DNA of 64,000 bases from Pelagibius sp. Alg239-R121. GTDB lineage: Bacteria > Pseudomonadota > Alphaproteobacteria > Kiloniellales > Kiloniellaceae. Location: contig NZ_CAMZOF010000008.1 of the NCBI RefSeq assembly GCF_947331435.1, positions 310,001-374,000 of the forward strand. Reading direction: 5' to 3'. Numbering within the stretch: position 1 is the stretch's first letter; the number at the start of each line of letters is the position of its first letter. Position numbers and translations under genes: made by a program. Below, piece by piece: positions 34,124 through 44,810 of this stretch. The notes beneath the pieces were generated by a model, which searched no databases, was not told where the DNA came from, and saw only the letters and a list, made by a program, of their open reading frames with translations.

Positions 34124-35143
34124 ATGTTTAACTCTGCCAAAGATCAAAAAGGCTCTGCGCTTCCGATTATCGATATGGCGCCATTGTTCGGCGATTCCGA
34201 CCAAGAGCGCGCCGAAGTTGCTGGGACCATTCAGACAGCCTGCCGCGATAGCGGTTTCTTTTACGTCACGGGCCACGGGATAGCGCAAAGGACATTGGAC
34301 GAATTGGACGTTGCCAGCCGGCGTTTCTTTGCGCTGCCCACGAAGCGCAAGATGGCCATTGCCATGTCTGAGGGTGGGTTGGCTTGGCGCGGATTTTTTC
34401 CGGTTGGGGGAGAACTCACATCAGGACAGCCCGATATCAAGGAAGGACTGTACTTTGGGAGCGAACTGGCCTCGGATCATCCCAGGGTAAAGGCTGGCTT
34501 CCCATTGCACGGTGCGAACCTTTGGCCGGATGAAGTGCCGGAGCTGCGAAAAACAGTCACTGATTACATGGAGGCGACGACCCGTGCGGGGGCAGCGCTC
34601 TTGGAGGGAGTCGCACTCAGCCTTAATCTGGAGCCCAGCTATTTCGCCGCCCATTATACTGCGCAGCCCACGGTACTGTTTCGAATCTTCCATTATCCGG
34701 CGCCACCTGCCGAACGGGTCAATTCCTCCTGGGGCGTCGGCGAACACACCGACTATGGACTGCTTACGTTGCTTGCTCAGGACCGCCACGGTGGTCTGCA
34801 GGTGAAAACCCCTCACGGCTGGATCGATGCTCCGCCGATCCGGGGAACACTTGTCTGCAACATCGGTGACATGCTGGACCGACTCACTGGTGGTTGGTTC
34901 CGTTCCACACCACATCGTGTCCGTAATGTCAGCGGCGAAGATCGCCTGTCGTTCCCGCTGTTTTTCGACCCGGATTTTGTTGCCGAGATGCAGCCACTTC
35001 CGCAGCAGGCCGCCAGACCTGCTGAACAGGATGTCGCGCGGTGGGACGGCGCCGATCTTCAAGCCTTCAAAGGAACCTACGGCGATTATCTGATCGGAAA
35101 GGTCTCAAAGGTATTTCCAGAGTTGGGCGAGAAGGTCCTCTAG
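34124..35143 (+). CDS. Isopenicillin N synthase-like 2-oxoglutarate/Fe(II) oxygenase
   Basis: A 339-residue non-heme iron enzyme. The N-terminal DIOX_N region ([24 protein letters not shown]) precedes the jelly-roll. The iron ligands are H208 and D210 ([12 protein letters not shown]) and H264 (STPHRV). The 2-oxoglutarate-binding R-x-S is R274-L-S276. All residues needed for oxygen activation are present. The substrate cannot be inferred. It follows the isomerase-like gene by 58 bases on the same strand. Confidence 0.9.
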   Translation: MFNSAKDQKGSALPIIDMAPLFGDSDQERAEVAGTIQTACRDSGFFYVTGHGIAQRTLDELDVASRRFFALPTKRKMAIAMSEGGLAWRGFFPVGGELTSGQPDIKEGLYFGSELASDHPRVKAGFPLHGANLWPDEVPELRKTVTDYMEATTRAGAALLEGVALSLNLEPSYFAAHYTAQPTVLFRIFHYPAPPAERVNSSWGVGEHTDYGLLTLLAQDRHGGLQVKTPHGWIDAPPIRGTLVCNIGDMLDRLTGGWFRSTPHRVRNVSGEDRLSFPLFFDPDFVAEMQPLPQQAARPAEQDVARWDGADLQAFKGTYGDYLIGKVSKVFPELGEKVL

Positions 35144-35211
35144 CTCCGGGAATTAATGGCTGACTCATGCTGCGCGTTGGGCACTGACGCACAGTAACAA
35201 ACGTTCTCGGC

Positions 35212-38200
35212 TTAGTAGTCGAATTTCCAGAACACACCGACTCGCCCACTGGCGTCCTGTCCGACGTCGCTTTCGACCGAAATGTTCGGCGTGACTTCGA
35301 CCTCAACCGTTACCTTGGTGCTGGTAGGGTCCGCCCCTTGGGTGACGCCGACGAAAACATCGTCGGTTACATATTTTCCGGCGCGGACTTCGACTTCGCC
35401 GCTTTCCTGGTTGGTACCGGCGGTCAGAACGTCCACGCCAACCGTCTTGCGCACCAGACCGATAATACCTTCGCCTGACCCAAGTTTTCCTGAAACCGAC
35501 GCAACCGCTTCTGCGAGCTGAAGCGCCTCAACGGGAGACAGCTGCCCAGTCGACTTGCCGAACAGGACCTGAGCAAGGATTTCGTCCTGAGGCAGCTCAG
35601 GTTCGGAGGAAAGATTGATCTCAGGGCTTGATGCAGTCCCCGTAATCGCGACGATTGCCTTTAAGCCGTCTGCTTCGTAGACGGCCGACAGGTCCAGATC
35701 GGGATCAATTTCCTTGCCGCCAGCCAGAGAGACCTTGCCTTTTTGAAGGGCGAAGCTCTTGCCGGCGAAGGTAAAGTCACCGCGCACAGGACTCAGATCA
35801 CCTTCAATGACCGGAGCGTCGGCTGTGCCTTTAATCTTGAATTGACCGGACCATTCGGATTCCAGGCCACGCCCACGGATGAAGACACGTCTGGGCATGG
35901 AGAGAGTCAGATCGAGATTTACGGTCGCTGGCGGGGAGGAAGATTCTTCGGTTTTTTCGGCTGCCTCAGGGTTGGTTTCGCCGGGGCGATTGCGCTCTTC
36001 CACCGGCAGATCGACAATCGAGGGAGGCAGAGCACCGCCAATGTTGATTTCAACGAGATCGGTGGTGACATCTCCATTGACGGATAGCTCGCTCGGCGTT
36101 CCAGACAGATTAATCGTGCCGCCGGCCTGAGCAAGAATATCGTCCCGACGTAGCAGGCGTGCCTTTGCCAGATTGGTCGTGAGTTCGATGCCGGGGTTGG
36201 TGCCGTCCCTCAGATCAATCTCGCCCTCGGCGGTAATTGTTCCGTCTTCAGAGTCCTTGGCAGAAAGTGACAGCACCACCTTTTCCGGTCCGCTCAAGGC
36301 TGCAGTGAAACTTAAATCCGTCAACAGCGTGCCCAATTCAAGGTTTTCGTACCGGCCTTCGGTCAGTGTCGCGGTTCCATCAAGCTGGGGACCTGAAATG
36401 CTGCCCGCCACCTTTACGTCGGCCGCGATTTTTCCGGCCAACAGATGCTCATCGATCGCGAGAAGTGGCCAGAGTGCCGCCAGATCGCCGCGTAGCGTCA
36501 GGCTCGCATCCATCGGCTGATTTTCCGGAATCCGCGCTACGACAGGATCGAGCGCAACATCCACCGGAACGGAACCTTTGGTCTTGATTGCCGTGTCTTC
36601 GAGGCCGGCGATGTCGCCAGAAAAAGTGAGACGACCGTCGGTCAGGTCACCCGCAAGCGTACCGTTCAGCGCAGGCAAATCCACAAAATCTTCTCCCCTT
36701 GGCTTCACATTCACCGCGGCGATCTGAAACTTTCCGCTGGCTTTGCCGGCCGCGAACCCGAAGCGAACCTGTCCGTCAAGCACGCCATCCGTGGCCAGCT
36801 GAGGATCAGCGAGCGCCAAAAGGGTGAGGGGCAGTTGGGTGAGCGAAAGATTGGTGTCGGCGGATGTTGCTCCGAGTTCAGCCGCTGCGTTGATCTCTCC
36901 CCCGTCAACGTTGAGTTTCAAGCCCTCCAAAAGCATTCCCTGTTCGTTCTGACGCAGGAGCAAAGGCTGAAGCAGTTCAATGGCCATATCTTCGAAACTT
37001 CCGTTCAAGCTGGCCAGCATGACGGTCGTAGACTGGGGCAGGAGTTCCACTTGACCGTTGCCCGAAAATTCCAGGGCAGGGGATGCAGATTTATTGATAT
37101 CAAAACCGAAGGACACTGCTTCCGCGGTACCCCCGGCTTTCAGTTCCAGCGCATCGAGTCCGAACCCGCCGGCCTGGAAGTTGCTCCCAGTCGCGGTTGC
37201 TTCAAAGATCGGAGCACCCAAGAGATCTCGGGCTCGTGCCTGTGCCTTCAGATTTGCAAGCGACGGAGCGGCGCTATCACTTGGGTCAAGCCGCAAGCCT
37301 GTCGCATCCAATGTAATCGAGGCATCTTGCCGGGCGCCATTTGCAGCGAGCGTTGCAGAGAACTCGATCGCCCCAGAAGCGGCCTGGCCGGCGAGGCGGG
37401 CAAGACTGGTCAGATCCGGTATCTGACCGTCAAATGCTCCACTAACCGGGGACCCGTCCAGTGGAACAGAGACCTTGCCGGCGATCCGGTTTTCGGCATG
37501 CGTGAGGGTTAGGCCTGAAATATCGAGACGGTCACCATCAGCGAGCGCAAAGTTCGTCGCAAGCTCGACGGTCGCTTCCGAGTTTATAAGCCGGCTCTCT
37601 AAGCTGCCCTGAGGAGCAGACAGGAGCTGTGATACTGCGTACTCGCTTTCCAGTACACCGAGCGCAATACCATCCAGACTAAAGCCGGTTAGTTTCGTAG
37701 TGCCGGAAAGTCCAGGGTCTTCCAGAGTGCCTTCCAATTGACCGGCGATTCCGGCGGTACCGGCTAGAGCAACACCTGCTATATCGTTAAGCGCTGCCAG
37801 GTCCGGAACATGGGTTTCAAAACTGGCTTGGAGATTTTCAAGAGACAGGGGGATATGAGCAGTCGCCGTTGCTTTTGCGAATGCCGTGTTGAGTTCAAGC
37901 GCCGATATCCTCAGATCTTCAGGTGTTGCTTCAATCGCGGCCTGCAGGTCAACGACTTCTCCGATCAACTGCTTTAATTGAGCATCACCCGGGTCGAGGT
38001 CACCTGTTACGGCCTTGAGCTGAAGTGAGGCACTCTGCTCAAAGTCTTCGGTTGCTACGTCGGCGTCTAATTTGAGTTGGCCGGTCACAGGCCCGAGCAG
38101 AGACAGATCGTTGAGCAGGAGTGCAAACTTGGCATCTGCTTTGCGGCTTCGAAGCCCCGCTGTTCCTGCCCCTGACAATGTAAAACCAGCTCCAGTGGCT

Positions 38201-39600
38201 TCTATCTGCCGAGCCTCTGCGTGCTGATCAGGAACATCCAAGAGTAGGTCGAAATCGACGTTCAGGCGCTCCCCAAGGAGCGCGGAGGCTTCGGTTGGCA
38301 AACCGTTGATGTCTTCGATTCTTGCTGTACCTTGCAGAGGCAGGCGTTCGAGCTGTTCGAGGGAAACTGTGGTCTGGGCGTCACCCGCAAACTTGCCGAA
38401 GGAAACTTCCGGTGTGACCGAAAGACCTTCGGCCTGAAGAGCGAGCTCAGCCGAGAGCTTCTGCAGATTACCTGTAAAAGAAACATCGATTTGCGCAGTT
38501 TCGAACTCTGCAGGCGCTATCAGTGGGGTGATTGCCGCGTTGTCCGCGGTTACAAGCTTAATCTTCCCGGCGATAGCTTCGTCGGGTACCGCGAAGGTAC
38601 CTTCGGCGTCGAGCCGGAAGGCTGATGACTGAACCGTCGCCGACTCTATCCCGATTTCTTGGTCTTTTCCCGACCAGGACAGAGTTGTTTCGATGTCCAA
38701 ACGGGGCTCAGCCAGGGGCGCCATATCTTTGGGCAGGAGCCCGGTAACGCGCGTGCTGCCCTGCAGATCCAACTGGAAGCGCTCATTCTCTGTCAAGCCG
38801 CTGGCCTGCGTCGTCACCAAGAAGTCGGCGCTGACCTGGTCACCGGCCGTGCCGAGAATCTGTCCCTGCCAGGACGCGATAGAGCCGTCACCCAAGATCG
38901 AGAGCTCGACAGGAGGGACACCCGGAATTTGGAGCGTCCGTGCGATAAGGCCGTTTTCAGGCTCTGACAGGGCGATATCTACCCCGAGCGTTTCCTTCAC
39001 AGGATGGAACTCGACCAGGCCTGTTAAGGATGCCTCGCCGCCTTCCAACTGCTGCAGGTCCAGTTTGCTGCGAACACTCTCCTCACTGGCGGCGTTCAAG
39101 GTCATCGCAAGACGGAATATGGCTTCCTGCCCGGCAAGCTCTTCTGTAAGTCGGATACGCGAGATTTCCAGGGAATTCAGGCTGACATCGACAGGAAGAC
39201 TTGGGATGCCATCGGCACCACCGACATCAGGGCTTGGCGGCAATCTCGGTTCACGCAGGACATCCAGGCTCTGTAAAGCTACATCGCCGATCGTGACTCG
39301 TTTGTTCAACAGGTCGGACGGAGACCAGGACACAGTCAGATTTTCGGCGATCAACCAGTCGCCAGTTGGATCAGCTAAGGTGATTCTTGCTATTTGAAAG
39401 CTGGAAAAGAGACTGCCCTCGATCTTTCCGAGCGACAGTTGCAATCCACCTTCCTGGGTAACGGCGGTCTCGATCTGTTGCCGAAGCGCCTCGCGGCCGA
39501 AATCGGTTTGTGTTGCGCCGAAAAGTAACCCACCGGCAATCAGCACGAGCAGTAGGGGGGCCGCAAGCAGCGACAGGACGATGAGGCGACGGCGCGACAT
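35212..39600 (-). CDS. tamB: TamB-like translocation and assembly module subunit
   Basis: A protein of about 1,462 residues anchored by one N-terminal helix (residues about 4-25), followed by a very long beta-rich repeat region. It ends with the conserved DUF490 block (ILAQVLFGKSTGQLSPVEALQ to GVFWKFDY). It is an AsmA-family bridge that spans the periplasm and works with TamA in outer membrane protein or lipid transport. The ATG at 39600 directly follows the TamA stop; another ATG at 39645 would overlap TamA. It is the second gene of a tamA-tamB operon. Confidence 0.93.
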   Translation of the reverse strand: MSRRRLIVLSLLAAPLLLVLIAGGLLFGATQTDFGREALRQQIETAVTQEGGLQLSLGKIEGSLFSSFQIARITLADPTGDWLIAENLTVSWSPSDLLNKRVTIGDVALQSLDVLREPRLPPSPDVGGADGIPSLPVDVSLNSLEISRIRLTEELAGQEAIFRLAMTLNAASEESVRSKLDLQQLEGGEASLTGLVEFHPVKETLGVDIALSEPENGLIARTLQIPGVPPVELSILGDGSIASWQGQILGTAGDQVSADFLVTTQASGLTENERFQLDLQGSTRVTGLLPKDMAPLAEPRLDIETTLSWSGKDQEIGIESATVQSSAFRLDAEGTFAVPDEAIAGKIKLVTADNAAITPLIAPAEFETAQIDVSFTGNLQKLSAELALQAEGLSVTPEVSFGKFAGDAQTTVSLEQLERLPLQGTARIEDINGLPTEASALLGERLNVDFDLLLDVPDQHAEARQIEATGAGFTLSGAGTAGLRSRKADAKFALLLNDLSLLGPVTGQLKLDADVATEDFEQSASLQLKAVTGDLDPGDAQLKQLIGEVVDLQAAIEATPEDLRISALELNTAFAKATATAHIPLSLENLQASFETHVPDLAALNDIAGVALAGTAGIAGQLEGTLEDPGLSGTTKLTGFSLDGIALGVLESEYAVSQLLSAPQGSLESRLINSEATVELATNFALADGDRLDISGLTLTHAENRIAGKVSVPLDGSPVSGAFDGQIPDLTSLARLAGQAASGAIEFSATLAANGARQDASITLDATGLRLDPSDSAAPSLANLKAQARARDLLGAPIFEATATGSNFQAGGFGLDALELKAGGTAEAVSFGFDINKSASPALEFSGNGQVELLPQSTTVMLASLNGSFEDMAIELLQPLLLRQNEQGMLLEGLKLNVDGGEINAAAELGATSADTNLSLTQLPLTLLALADPQLATDGVLDGQVRFGFAAGKASGKFQIAAVNVKPRGEDFVDLPALNGTLAGDLTDGRLTFSGDIAGLEDTAIKTKGSVPVDVALDPVVARIPENQPMDASLTLRGDLAALWPLLAIDEHLLAGKIAADVKVAGSISGPQLDGTATLTEGRYENLELGTLLTDLSFTAALSGPEKVVLSLSAKDSEDGTITAEGEIDLRDGTNPGIELTTNLAKARLLRRDDILAQAGGTINLSGTPSELSVNGDVTTDLVEINIGGALPPSIVDLPVEERNRPGETNPEAAEKTEESSSPPATVNLDLTLSMPRRVFIRGRGLESEWSGQFKIKGTADAPVIEGDLSPVRGDFTFAGKSFALQKGKVSLAGGKEIDPDLDLSAVYEADGLKAIVAITGTASSPEINLSSEPELPQDEILAQVLFGKSTGQLSPVEALQLAEAVASVSGKLGSGEGIIGLVRKTVGVDVLTAGTNQESGEVEVRAGKYVTDDVFVGVTQGADPTSTKVTVEVEVTPNISVESDVGQDASGRVGVFWKFDY

Positions 39601-39601
39601 T

Positions 39602-41530
39602 CTAGAAGGCTTGGCCGAGACTGATGTAGAACTGGAAGGCGTCATCGATGTCGCTGCTGCGGCGGTTTACCGGTACGGCTACGTCGAGCCGTAACGGACC
39701 GACCGCGGTATAGTAGCGGAAACCGAGCCCCGCCGCCCACTGAAGCTCTTCCCCGAGGTCTGGCACTTCGTCATCGAAAACGTTGCCACCCTCGACGAAG
39801 GGCACGATGCCGATATCCTCAGCGACTTTGATCCGGGCTTCAAACCCGAGTTCCACGACCGAACGCCCGCCCAGCGGGTCGTTGTCATTGTCCAGGGGGC
39901 CAAGCGTGCGGAACTCATAACCACGGACCGAGCCGCCGCCACCGGCGTAAAAGCGCTTGGTGGCCGGAATATCGTCGGTTTCCTCGCCAGCAATGGAACC
40001 AAGCTTGCCGCGTGCGGCCAGAATCAGGCGATTATCGTCGATAACGGAGTAATAGGTGGAAGCATCGATTTCACCGCGTACAAAGTTCGTCGATTCAGTA
40101 AGAACTCCGACATAAGGCGTGATGGCGGTGCCGATGCGGAACCCGCTGGTTGGGTCCAGCAAATCATCGCTGGAATCGTAGCGCGCGGTCAGAGGCAGGC
40201 CGACCAGAGCAAAGGTGTCTTCGCCATCCTGATCGTCGATGATCGAGTATTCGAACGAGGTCCCCGCACCGAGCGTCCAGTTGTCCCGCCATTTTCTCTC
40301 AAGACCGATAAAACCATTAATTGTCTGTTCTTCGAAGGCATCGCTGTCTTCATGTTTGATGCCGGCGCTGGCCTTGAGGTCCTGGTCGAGCTGCCAGATA
40401 TCAGGCTTGATAAAGCTGCCGGAGAGCTCCTGCCGAAGTTCGGCAATGATGAGATCTCCGCGCAGGCGTTCGGCCCGGCCGAAGATGTTTCTGTGTTCCC
40501 AGTAAAAGCGGGTTCCGGCGCCTTCACTGGACGAGTATTCGACACCGGCACCGATCGAGCGCCGCTCCCGCTCAACGGTCTCGACAATGACCGCAAGCTC
40601 ACCGTCCGCGCCGACGTTTTCTGCTTCGCGGACCTTCACGGATTCGAATAAACCGGTTCCTGAGAGCTTGCGCCGCAAAACCGCCATGCGGCCGCGGTTA
40701 AAGATCTCGCCGCGAGGCCATTCGGCGAGACGGCGGAGGTAATCCTCCTCGACCTGTTCAAGGCCTTCGAAACTCAGAGCGCCGAAACTGGCAGGGGGAC
40801 CGCCATCAATTGAGAGCGTGACGCTCATGGTCATAGTCGCATGGTCGACGACTGCCTTCTGATCCAGAACTTCAGCGCGCGGGAAGCCCAGGCTGCCCAA
40901 CAGGCGGATCGCCTGGCGTTGTGCAGCGACAATGCTCTCGGCACGCGCTGCCATTCCCGGTTTGATGCCGAGTGCCACGGGATCGATAGGCGCGGGGTCA
41001 GGCCGACCGGCGACCGTCTGAAAATCGACCTTATAGCTTTCCAAATGAAACAGAGGACCCGGGGTTACGGTTATGGTGACCTGAGGCGCGGTTGAGGCTT
41101 CCTCAATCCGGGACGTGATCTCGTTGGCGTAGTGTCCCTCTGAACGCAGGACTTTGTCGAAAGCCTCGAGGTCTTTTTCGACGCGCCGTTCGAGGGCCGC
41201 AAAGCTGGCCGGGGGTTTCTCTTTCAATCTTTCCAGCTGGGAGGCTTCAAGCAACAGGGAAATGAGCGCATCATCTTCGGTACCGTCGATTTCGAGCTCA
41301 TAGGCCAATGTATCTTCATCGGCTGTTTCGCCGCCCCCTTTCACGGCCTTGCCGGTCTCATCCGTGGCTTCGGGCCGATACCCATCCGAGGCATGTTCAC
41401 CGGCCTTCTGTGCCAACGCCGGAAGGGTTCCATAGGCCGTCCCCGTCAGCATCGCTGTCAGAACCATCAAGAGTGGAAACTGCGGATGACGGGGTGAGAG
41501 AAGCGCGCCAAACAAGATAAAGCGCCTCAA
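39602..41530 (-). CDS. tamA: TamA-like outer membrane protein, BamA/Omp85 family
   Basis: A 642-residue Omp85 protein. An N-terminal hydrophobic segment acts as the signal peptide, followed by POTRA domains (for example FHLESYKVDFQTVAG). A 16-strand barrel fills the second half. The conserved RFYAGGGGSVRGYEF motif is present, and the protein ends in a strand with terminal Phe (YISLGQAF), the outer membrane signal. It is paired with TamB, which starts after a one-base gap. Confidence 0.93.
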   Translation of the reverse strand: MRRFILFGALLSPRHPQFPLLMVLTAMLTGTAYGTLPALAQKAGEHASDGYRPEATDETGKAVKGGGETADEDTLAYELEIDGTEDDALISLLLEASQLERLKEKPPASFAALERRVEKDLEAFDKVLRSEGHYANEITSRIEEASTAPQVTITVTPGPLFHLESYKVDFQTVAGRPDPAPIDPVALGIKPGMAARAESIVAAQRQAIRLLGSLGFPRAEVLDQKAVVDHATMTMSVTLSIDGGPPASFGALSFEGLEQVEEDYLRRLAEWPRGEIFNRGRMAVLRRKLSGTGLFESVKVREAENVGADGELAVIVETVERERRSIGAGVEYSSSEGAGTRFYWEHRNIFGRAERLRGDLIIAELRQELSGSFIKPDIWQLDQDLKASAGIKHEDSDAFEEQTINGFIGLERKWRDNWTLGAGTSFEYSIIDDQDGEDTFALVGLPLTARYDSSDDLLDPTSGFRIGTAITPYVGVLTESTNFVRGEIDASTYYSVIDDNRLILAARGKLGSIAGEETDDIPATKRFYAGGGGSVRGYEFRTLGPLDNDNDPLGGRSVVELGFEARIKVAEDIGIVPFVEGGNVFDDEVPDLGEELQWAAGLGFRYYTAVGPLRLDVAVPVNRRSSDIDDAFQFYISLGQAF

Positions 41531-41730
41531 GCGACGGTACAGAGAGCCGCAGCCCGATCCGTCAATTTGTTTCCAAATGACAAGATCATGCTCTAGGCGC
41601 CTGATTTGACGGAATTTTTATGTTTGGCGAACGAAGTCATTATCGCCAATGTAGCGATTAAGCCAGCTCGGGTACATACTATTGGTGTACGTGATTTTAC
41701 GGATGCGCGAGGGCGCGACCGTCAGTCTTG

Positions 41731-41757
41731 CACCGGAAAGCCTGTCACTTTCCGGTG
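41731..41757. repeat. 10-bp perfect hairpin between tamA and ppa
   Basis: Arms CACCGGAAAG and CTTTCCGGTG surround a 7-base loop. It lies downstream of the pyrophosphatase gene on the minus strand and upstream of tamA. No T-run follows on either side, so intrinsic termination is doubtful. Confidence 0.45.
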
Positions 41758-41794
41758 GTTGCCTTTGGTGGAAAAGCGAGAATTCAGATCAGCT

Positions 41795-42325
41795 TTATGA
41801 TTCGCTTACGCGTTGAATGGCAGTTTCAATCATGCGGCTTGCTTCTTCGGCTTCTCCCCAACCCGTTACCTTGACCCATTTCCCCTGTTCCAGGTCCTTG
41901 TAGTGCTCAAAGAAGTGCGCGATCTGCTCGCGCAGGATCTGCGGCAGGGAACGATAGGATGTGACGTTCGAGTAGAAGGGATGCAGCGCGTCGACGGGCA
42001 CAGCCAGAATCTTTTCGTCCTGGCCGGCTTCGTCTTCCATGATCAGCACACCGATTGGGCGCGCACGCACGATGGCGCCAGGCACAACGGCGTGGGTGCC
42101 GGCCACCAGCACATCGATGGGATCGCCGTCGTCGGAGAGCGTATGCGGCACGAAACCGTAGTTGCAGGGGTAGCTCATCGAGGTATGGAGGAAGCGATCC
42201 ACGAACATGGCGCCCGACTCCTTGTCGAGCTCATATTTGACCGGTTCTCCGCCAAGCGGCACTTCGATAACGACATTTACGTCCCACGGCGGGTTTTGGC
42301 CGACCGAGACTTTTTTGAGATCCAC
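41795..42325 (-). CDS. ppa: Inorganic pyrophosphatase (family I)
   Basis: A 176-residue family I enzyme that hydrolyses pyrophosphate. It has the metal-binding signature [10 protein letters not shown] and the conserved [14 protein letters not shown] strand. I chose the GTG at 42325, which has GGAGAA six bases upstream and begins the recognisable [15 protein letters not shown] segment. The frame remains open to 42391 but that part has no family match. It is transcribed alone. Confidence 0.95.
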   Translation of the reverse strand: MDLKKVSVGQNPPWDVNVVIEVPLGGEPVKYELDKESGAMFVDRFLHTSMSYPCNYGFVPHTLSDDGDPIDVLVAGTHAVVPGAIVRARPIGVLIMEDEAGQDEKILAVPVDALHPFYSNVTSYRSLPQILREQIAHFFEHYKDLEQGKWVKVTGWGEAEEASRMIETAIQRVSES

Positions 42326-42438
42326 GCTGCTTCTCCATCGGATCGAGAGAAATGTTGCAGTGCAATATGACGTTTTTCGCGAAGAATACAAGCTTCTCGA
42401 GCGCTGTAGGAGCCGCAGGTAGTGCTCAGGAGTGAAAT

Positions 42439-43092
42439 TCAGCCTACGGCGAGCTCTTCAAGCAGGTCCGCAGTCGTCAACTGCCGGCAATAGCCCTTGA
42501 TCGTCCGCAGAGAGTTGTCGTGACGCTCCTGATTGTATGTGGCACAGGCGTCCGGAACCAAGGTGACAAGATATCCCAGGTCGCAGGCGTCTCGGATTGC
42601 GGATTCCACGCATTGATCGGTGATCAAGCCGGAAATCACAAGTTGGCGGACCCCGAGATTGCGGAGGATGTAGTCGATGTGCGTAGACACGAAGACGCTG
42701 GAAGAGGTTTTGGGAAGCACGATCTCGTCCTCGCCAGGGGCAATCTCATCGATGACCTTGCCGTCCCAGGCACCCTTGGGGACATGAAAGCCGGTGATCT
42801 TATAGTCCAGGCTACGATCCCGTCCGTCCTTGGTCAGGCTTTCGATCGTGGTATAAAGCACCTCCAGTCCCGCGGTTCTGCAACCAGCCTGAAGCTTTTG
42901 CATATTCGGAATTGCAAGGCTGTGCAGCCGGTCGAAATAGTAGCCGTATTTGCCTGCCATTTCTTCGTCGGTGAGATCTTTGAACTCGCCGCCGTCCCGG
43001 CGTACGCACCAATTCTGAACATCAATGAACAGCAAAGCCGACTGATTTGCGATCAATGGTACGTCGCGGCTCAATGCCTGGGGTTGCGTCAC
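42439..43092 (-). CDS. Isochorismatase-fold cysteine hydrolase
   Basis: A 217-residue amidohydrolase. The catalytic triad D24 (FIDVQNWC), K128 ([10 protein letters not shown]) and C161 (TDQCVESA) is complete. Members cleave ureido, carbamoyl or nicotinamide amide bonds; the N-terminal half is close to the biuret/ureidoacrylate branch but the substrate is not fixed. It is the last gene of a six-gene operon with a liv-type ABC transporter and N-formylglutamate amidohydrolase, two bases behind the latter. It should therefore act on a compound imported by that transporter. Confidence 0.85.
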   Translation of the reverse strand: MTQPQALSRDVPLIANQSALLFIDVQNWCVRRDGGEFKDLTDEEMAGKYGYYFDRLHSLAIPNMQKLQAGCRTAGLEVLYTTIESLTKDGRDRSLDYKITGFHVPKGAWDGKVIDEIAPGEDEIVLPKTSSSVFVSTHIDYILRNLGVRQLVISGLITDQCVESAIRDACDLGYLVTLVPDACATYNQERHDNSLRTIKGYCRQLTTADLLEELAVG

Positions 43093-43094
43093 AG

Positions 43095-43907
43095 TCAGAC
43101 CGTCCTTTCTTTGATCGCATCGCCTATTATGGCTGCGAAAAGTCGAGCGAAGTAATTCTGGCCAACGGCCTCGGCGATCAAATCGTTGCGGATTTCCAGC
43201 AAAACGTGAGGAATGCCTCGTCCTTCGCCATGAACTGGAATGGTATAATCCGAACGATCGTCGATCCGATAGGGCTCGTTGAAAGCCGCGTGCAGCGTCG
43301 CATCATGGCGGTTCAGTCCTTGCATAAACTGTTCAGCCAATTCGTCGCTGCGGTTGTACAGCAGACCGATATGCCAGGGACGGGGCCCATCCCTACTGCG
43401 TAGCTGTGGCGTGAAAGAATGGACGGCGACGAGCAGTACCTCGCGGCCGGCAGCAGTTCGGGTCTCTATCTGCCGGCTGATTTCCTGATGGAAGGGGCGG
43501 TGGATGGCATCGAAGCGAGACTGTCGGGCCGTCGCATCGAGACCACTGTTGCCCGGTATTCGCGTTCCATCGCTGATCTCGGGCACAGAGTCGGGCGCCT
43601 CTACCGGCCGATTGCAATCGATCACAAGCCGGCTGAAAGACTGCAGAATCAGGACGGCGTTCAATGCCGTGTTGAGCCGTCTTGCAACCTGCGCAGCGCC
43701 GATGTCATAGGCGATATGACGGTCCATTTCTGTATCGGCGACGCCGAGATCGCCGAGAGCCCTCGGGATTTTCCGGCCAGCGTGTTCGCAGGTCAAAACC
43801 ACGGGCGAAGAACTATCCGGATTGACCACCTCGAAAGGGGCAGGATCGCCTGTACCCAAGAGGCCATCTGACTGAGATGCGTCCCTGTGGTTTGCTCCTG
43901 CGGCCAT
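43095..43907 (-). CDS. N-formylglutamate amidohydrolase family protein
   Basis: A 270-residue protein of the HutG2-like N-formylglutamate deformylase family. It has VVLTCEHAGRKIPRALGDLG near the start, HIAYDIGAAQVAR, LVIDCNRPVEAPDSVPE, and AVHSFTP with the metal-binding His. In the canonical role it releases glutamate and formate. Histidine utilisation genes are absent, so it probably serves another N-formyl or N-acyl substrate. It starts three bases after the LivH-like permease stop. Confidence 0.9.
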   Translation of the reverse strand: MAAGANHRDASQSDGLLGTGDPAPFEVVNPDSSSPVVLTCEHAGRKIPRALGDLGVADTEMDRHIAYDIGAAQVARRLNTALNAVLILQSFSRLVIDCNRPVEAPDSVPEISDGTRIPGNSGLDATARQSRFDAIHRPFHQEISRQIETRTAAGREVLLVAVHSFTPQLRSRDGPRPWHIGLLYNRSDELAEQFMQGLNRHDATLHAAFNEPYRIDDRSDYTIPVHGEGRGIPHVLLEIRNDLIAEAVGQNYFARLFAAIIGDAIKERTV

Positions 43908-43910
43908 CGA

Positions 43911-44807
43911 TCAGACCTTCTGCGATCCAATGGCAGCCGCCGGTATCAGGCCATTCGGCCGCCAAAGTAACATCAAAACCACAATGCCAAGCCCGATCGG
44001 CTCCTTAAATTCGAGCAGATGCTCGGGAAGGAAAGCGGTTAGGTAAATCTCGATGAACCCCAGCATGAACCCGCCTGCTACGGCACCGGTCAGCGAGCCG
44101 AGGCCGCCCAGGATGGCGGCGATAAATGCCTTTAGAACCGGCACGAAACCCATTAAGGGATCGACGGATGCGCGCTGCGACACCCAAAGCACCGCTGCGA
44201 CACCTGCCAGCATTCCGGAAAGGGCAAATGCGCCCGCAATGACCGCATTGGCCTGGACCCCCATCAGCTGCGCAATGGGGAAATCCTCAGCGGCGGCCCG
44301 CATGGCGATACCGACATCGGTGCGCTTAAGAAACCAGTTCAAAAACAGCAGCATCGCGATAGTAGTCGCAATTGCGAGTAGCTTGTTGATCCCGATCAGA
44401 AAATCGCCGAAAGCGATGCTCTCGGACAAAACGTCGGGGATCATCACCGGCTTGGAGCGTTTGGCGATTAGGTTCTGAAACAGGATCTGCAGAATGGCTG
44501 CGACCGCAAAGCTGGTCACCAGCATAGTGGCTGCAGAGGCATTGCGGACCGGGCGGAAGGCAACGCGTTCCATCATGACGGCCGCGCCTGCTGCCGCCAA
44601 AATGGCAAGCGGTGCGGAAATGACAAATGGAACCCCGGCAAGACCACAGTACATCAGGGTATAGCCGGAGATGGTCATCAGTTCGCCATGAGCAAAGTTG
44701 ATCATGCCCATGATTGAAAAGACGATGGCAAGGCCGAGCGCGAGGAGCGCATAGGTACCGCCAAGGGCCACGGCGTTTATGGTCTGTTGAAGGATCAAAT
44801 CCAGCAC
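43911..44807 (-). CDS. Branched-chain amino acid type ABC permease, LivH-like
   Basis: A 298-residue permease with about eight membrane helices (opening INAVALGGTYALLALGLAIVFS). The LivH signature is GLGSLTGAVAGGFMLGFIEIY near the C-terminus. It is the partner of the fused LivM-LivG protein and the LivF ATPase. It lies between livF-like (3-base gap) and the N-formylglutamate amidohydrolase. Similar gene sets transport amino acids, urea or short amides; the substrate here is not known. Confidence 0.92.
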   Translation of the reverse strand: MLDLILQQTINAVALGGTYALLALGLAIVFSIMGMINFAHGELMTISGYTLMYCGLAGVPFVISAPLAILAAAGAAVMMERVAFRPVRNASAATMLVTSFAVAAILQILFQNLIAKRSKPVMIPDVLSESIAFGDFLIGINKLLAIATTIAMLLFLNWFLKRTDVGIAMRAAAEDFPIAQLMGVQANAVIAGAFALSGMLAGVAAVLWVSQRASVDPLMGFVPVLKAFIAAILGGLGSLTGAVAGGFMLGFIEIYLTAFLPEHLLEFKEPIGLGIVVLMLLWRPNGLIPAAAIGSQKV

Positions 44808-44810
44808 GTT

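Noticed and set aside
35282-39397. Several plus-strand open frames opposite tamB (for example 36835-37512 and 38693-39397)
   Set aside because: All are antisense shadows of the high-GC tamB gene without start signals or domains.
41731-41757. Hairpin after ppa as an intrinsic terminator
   Set aside because: The stem is perfect but no T-run follows on either strand, so it is listed only as a repeat.
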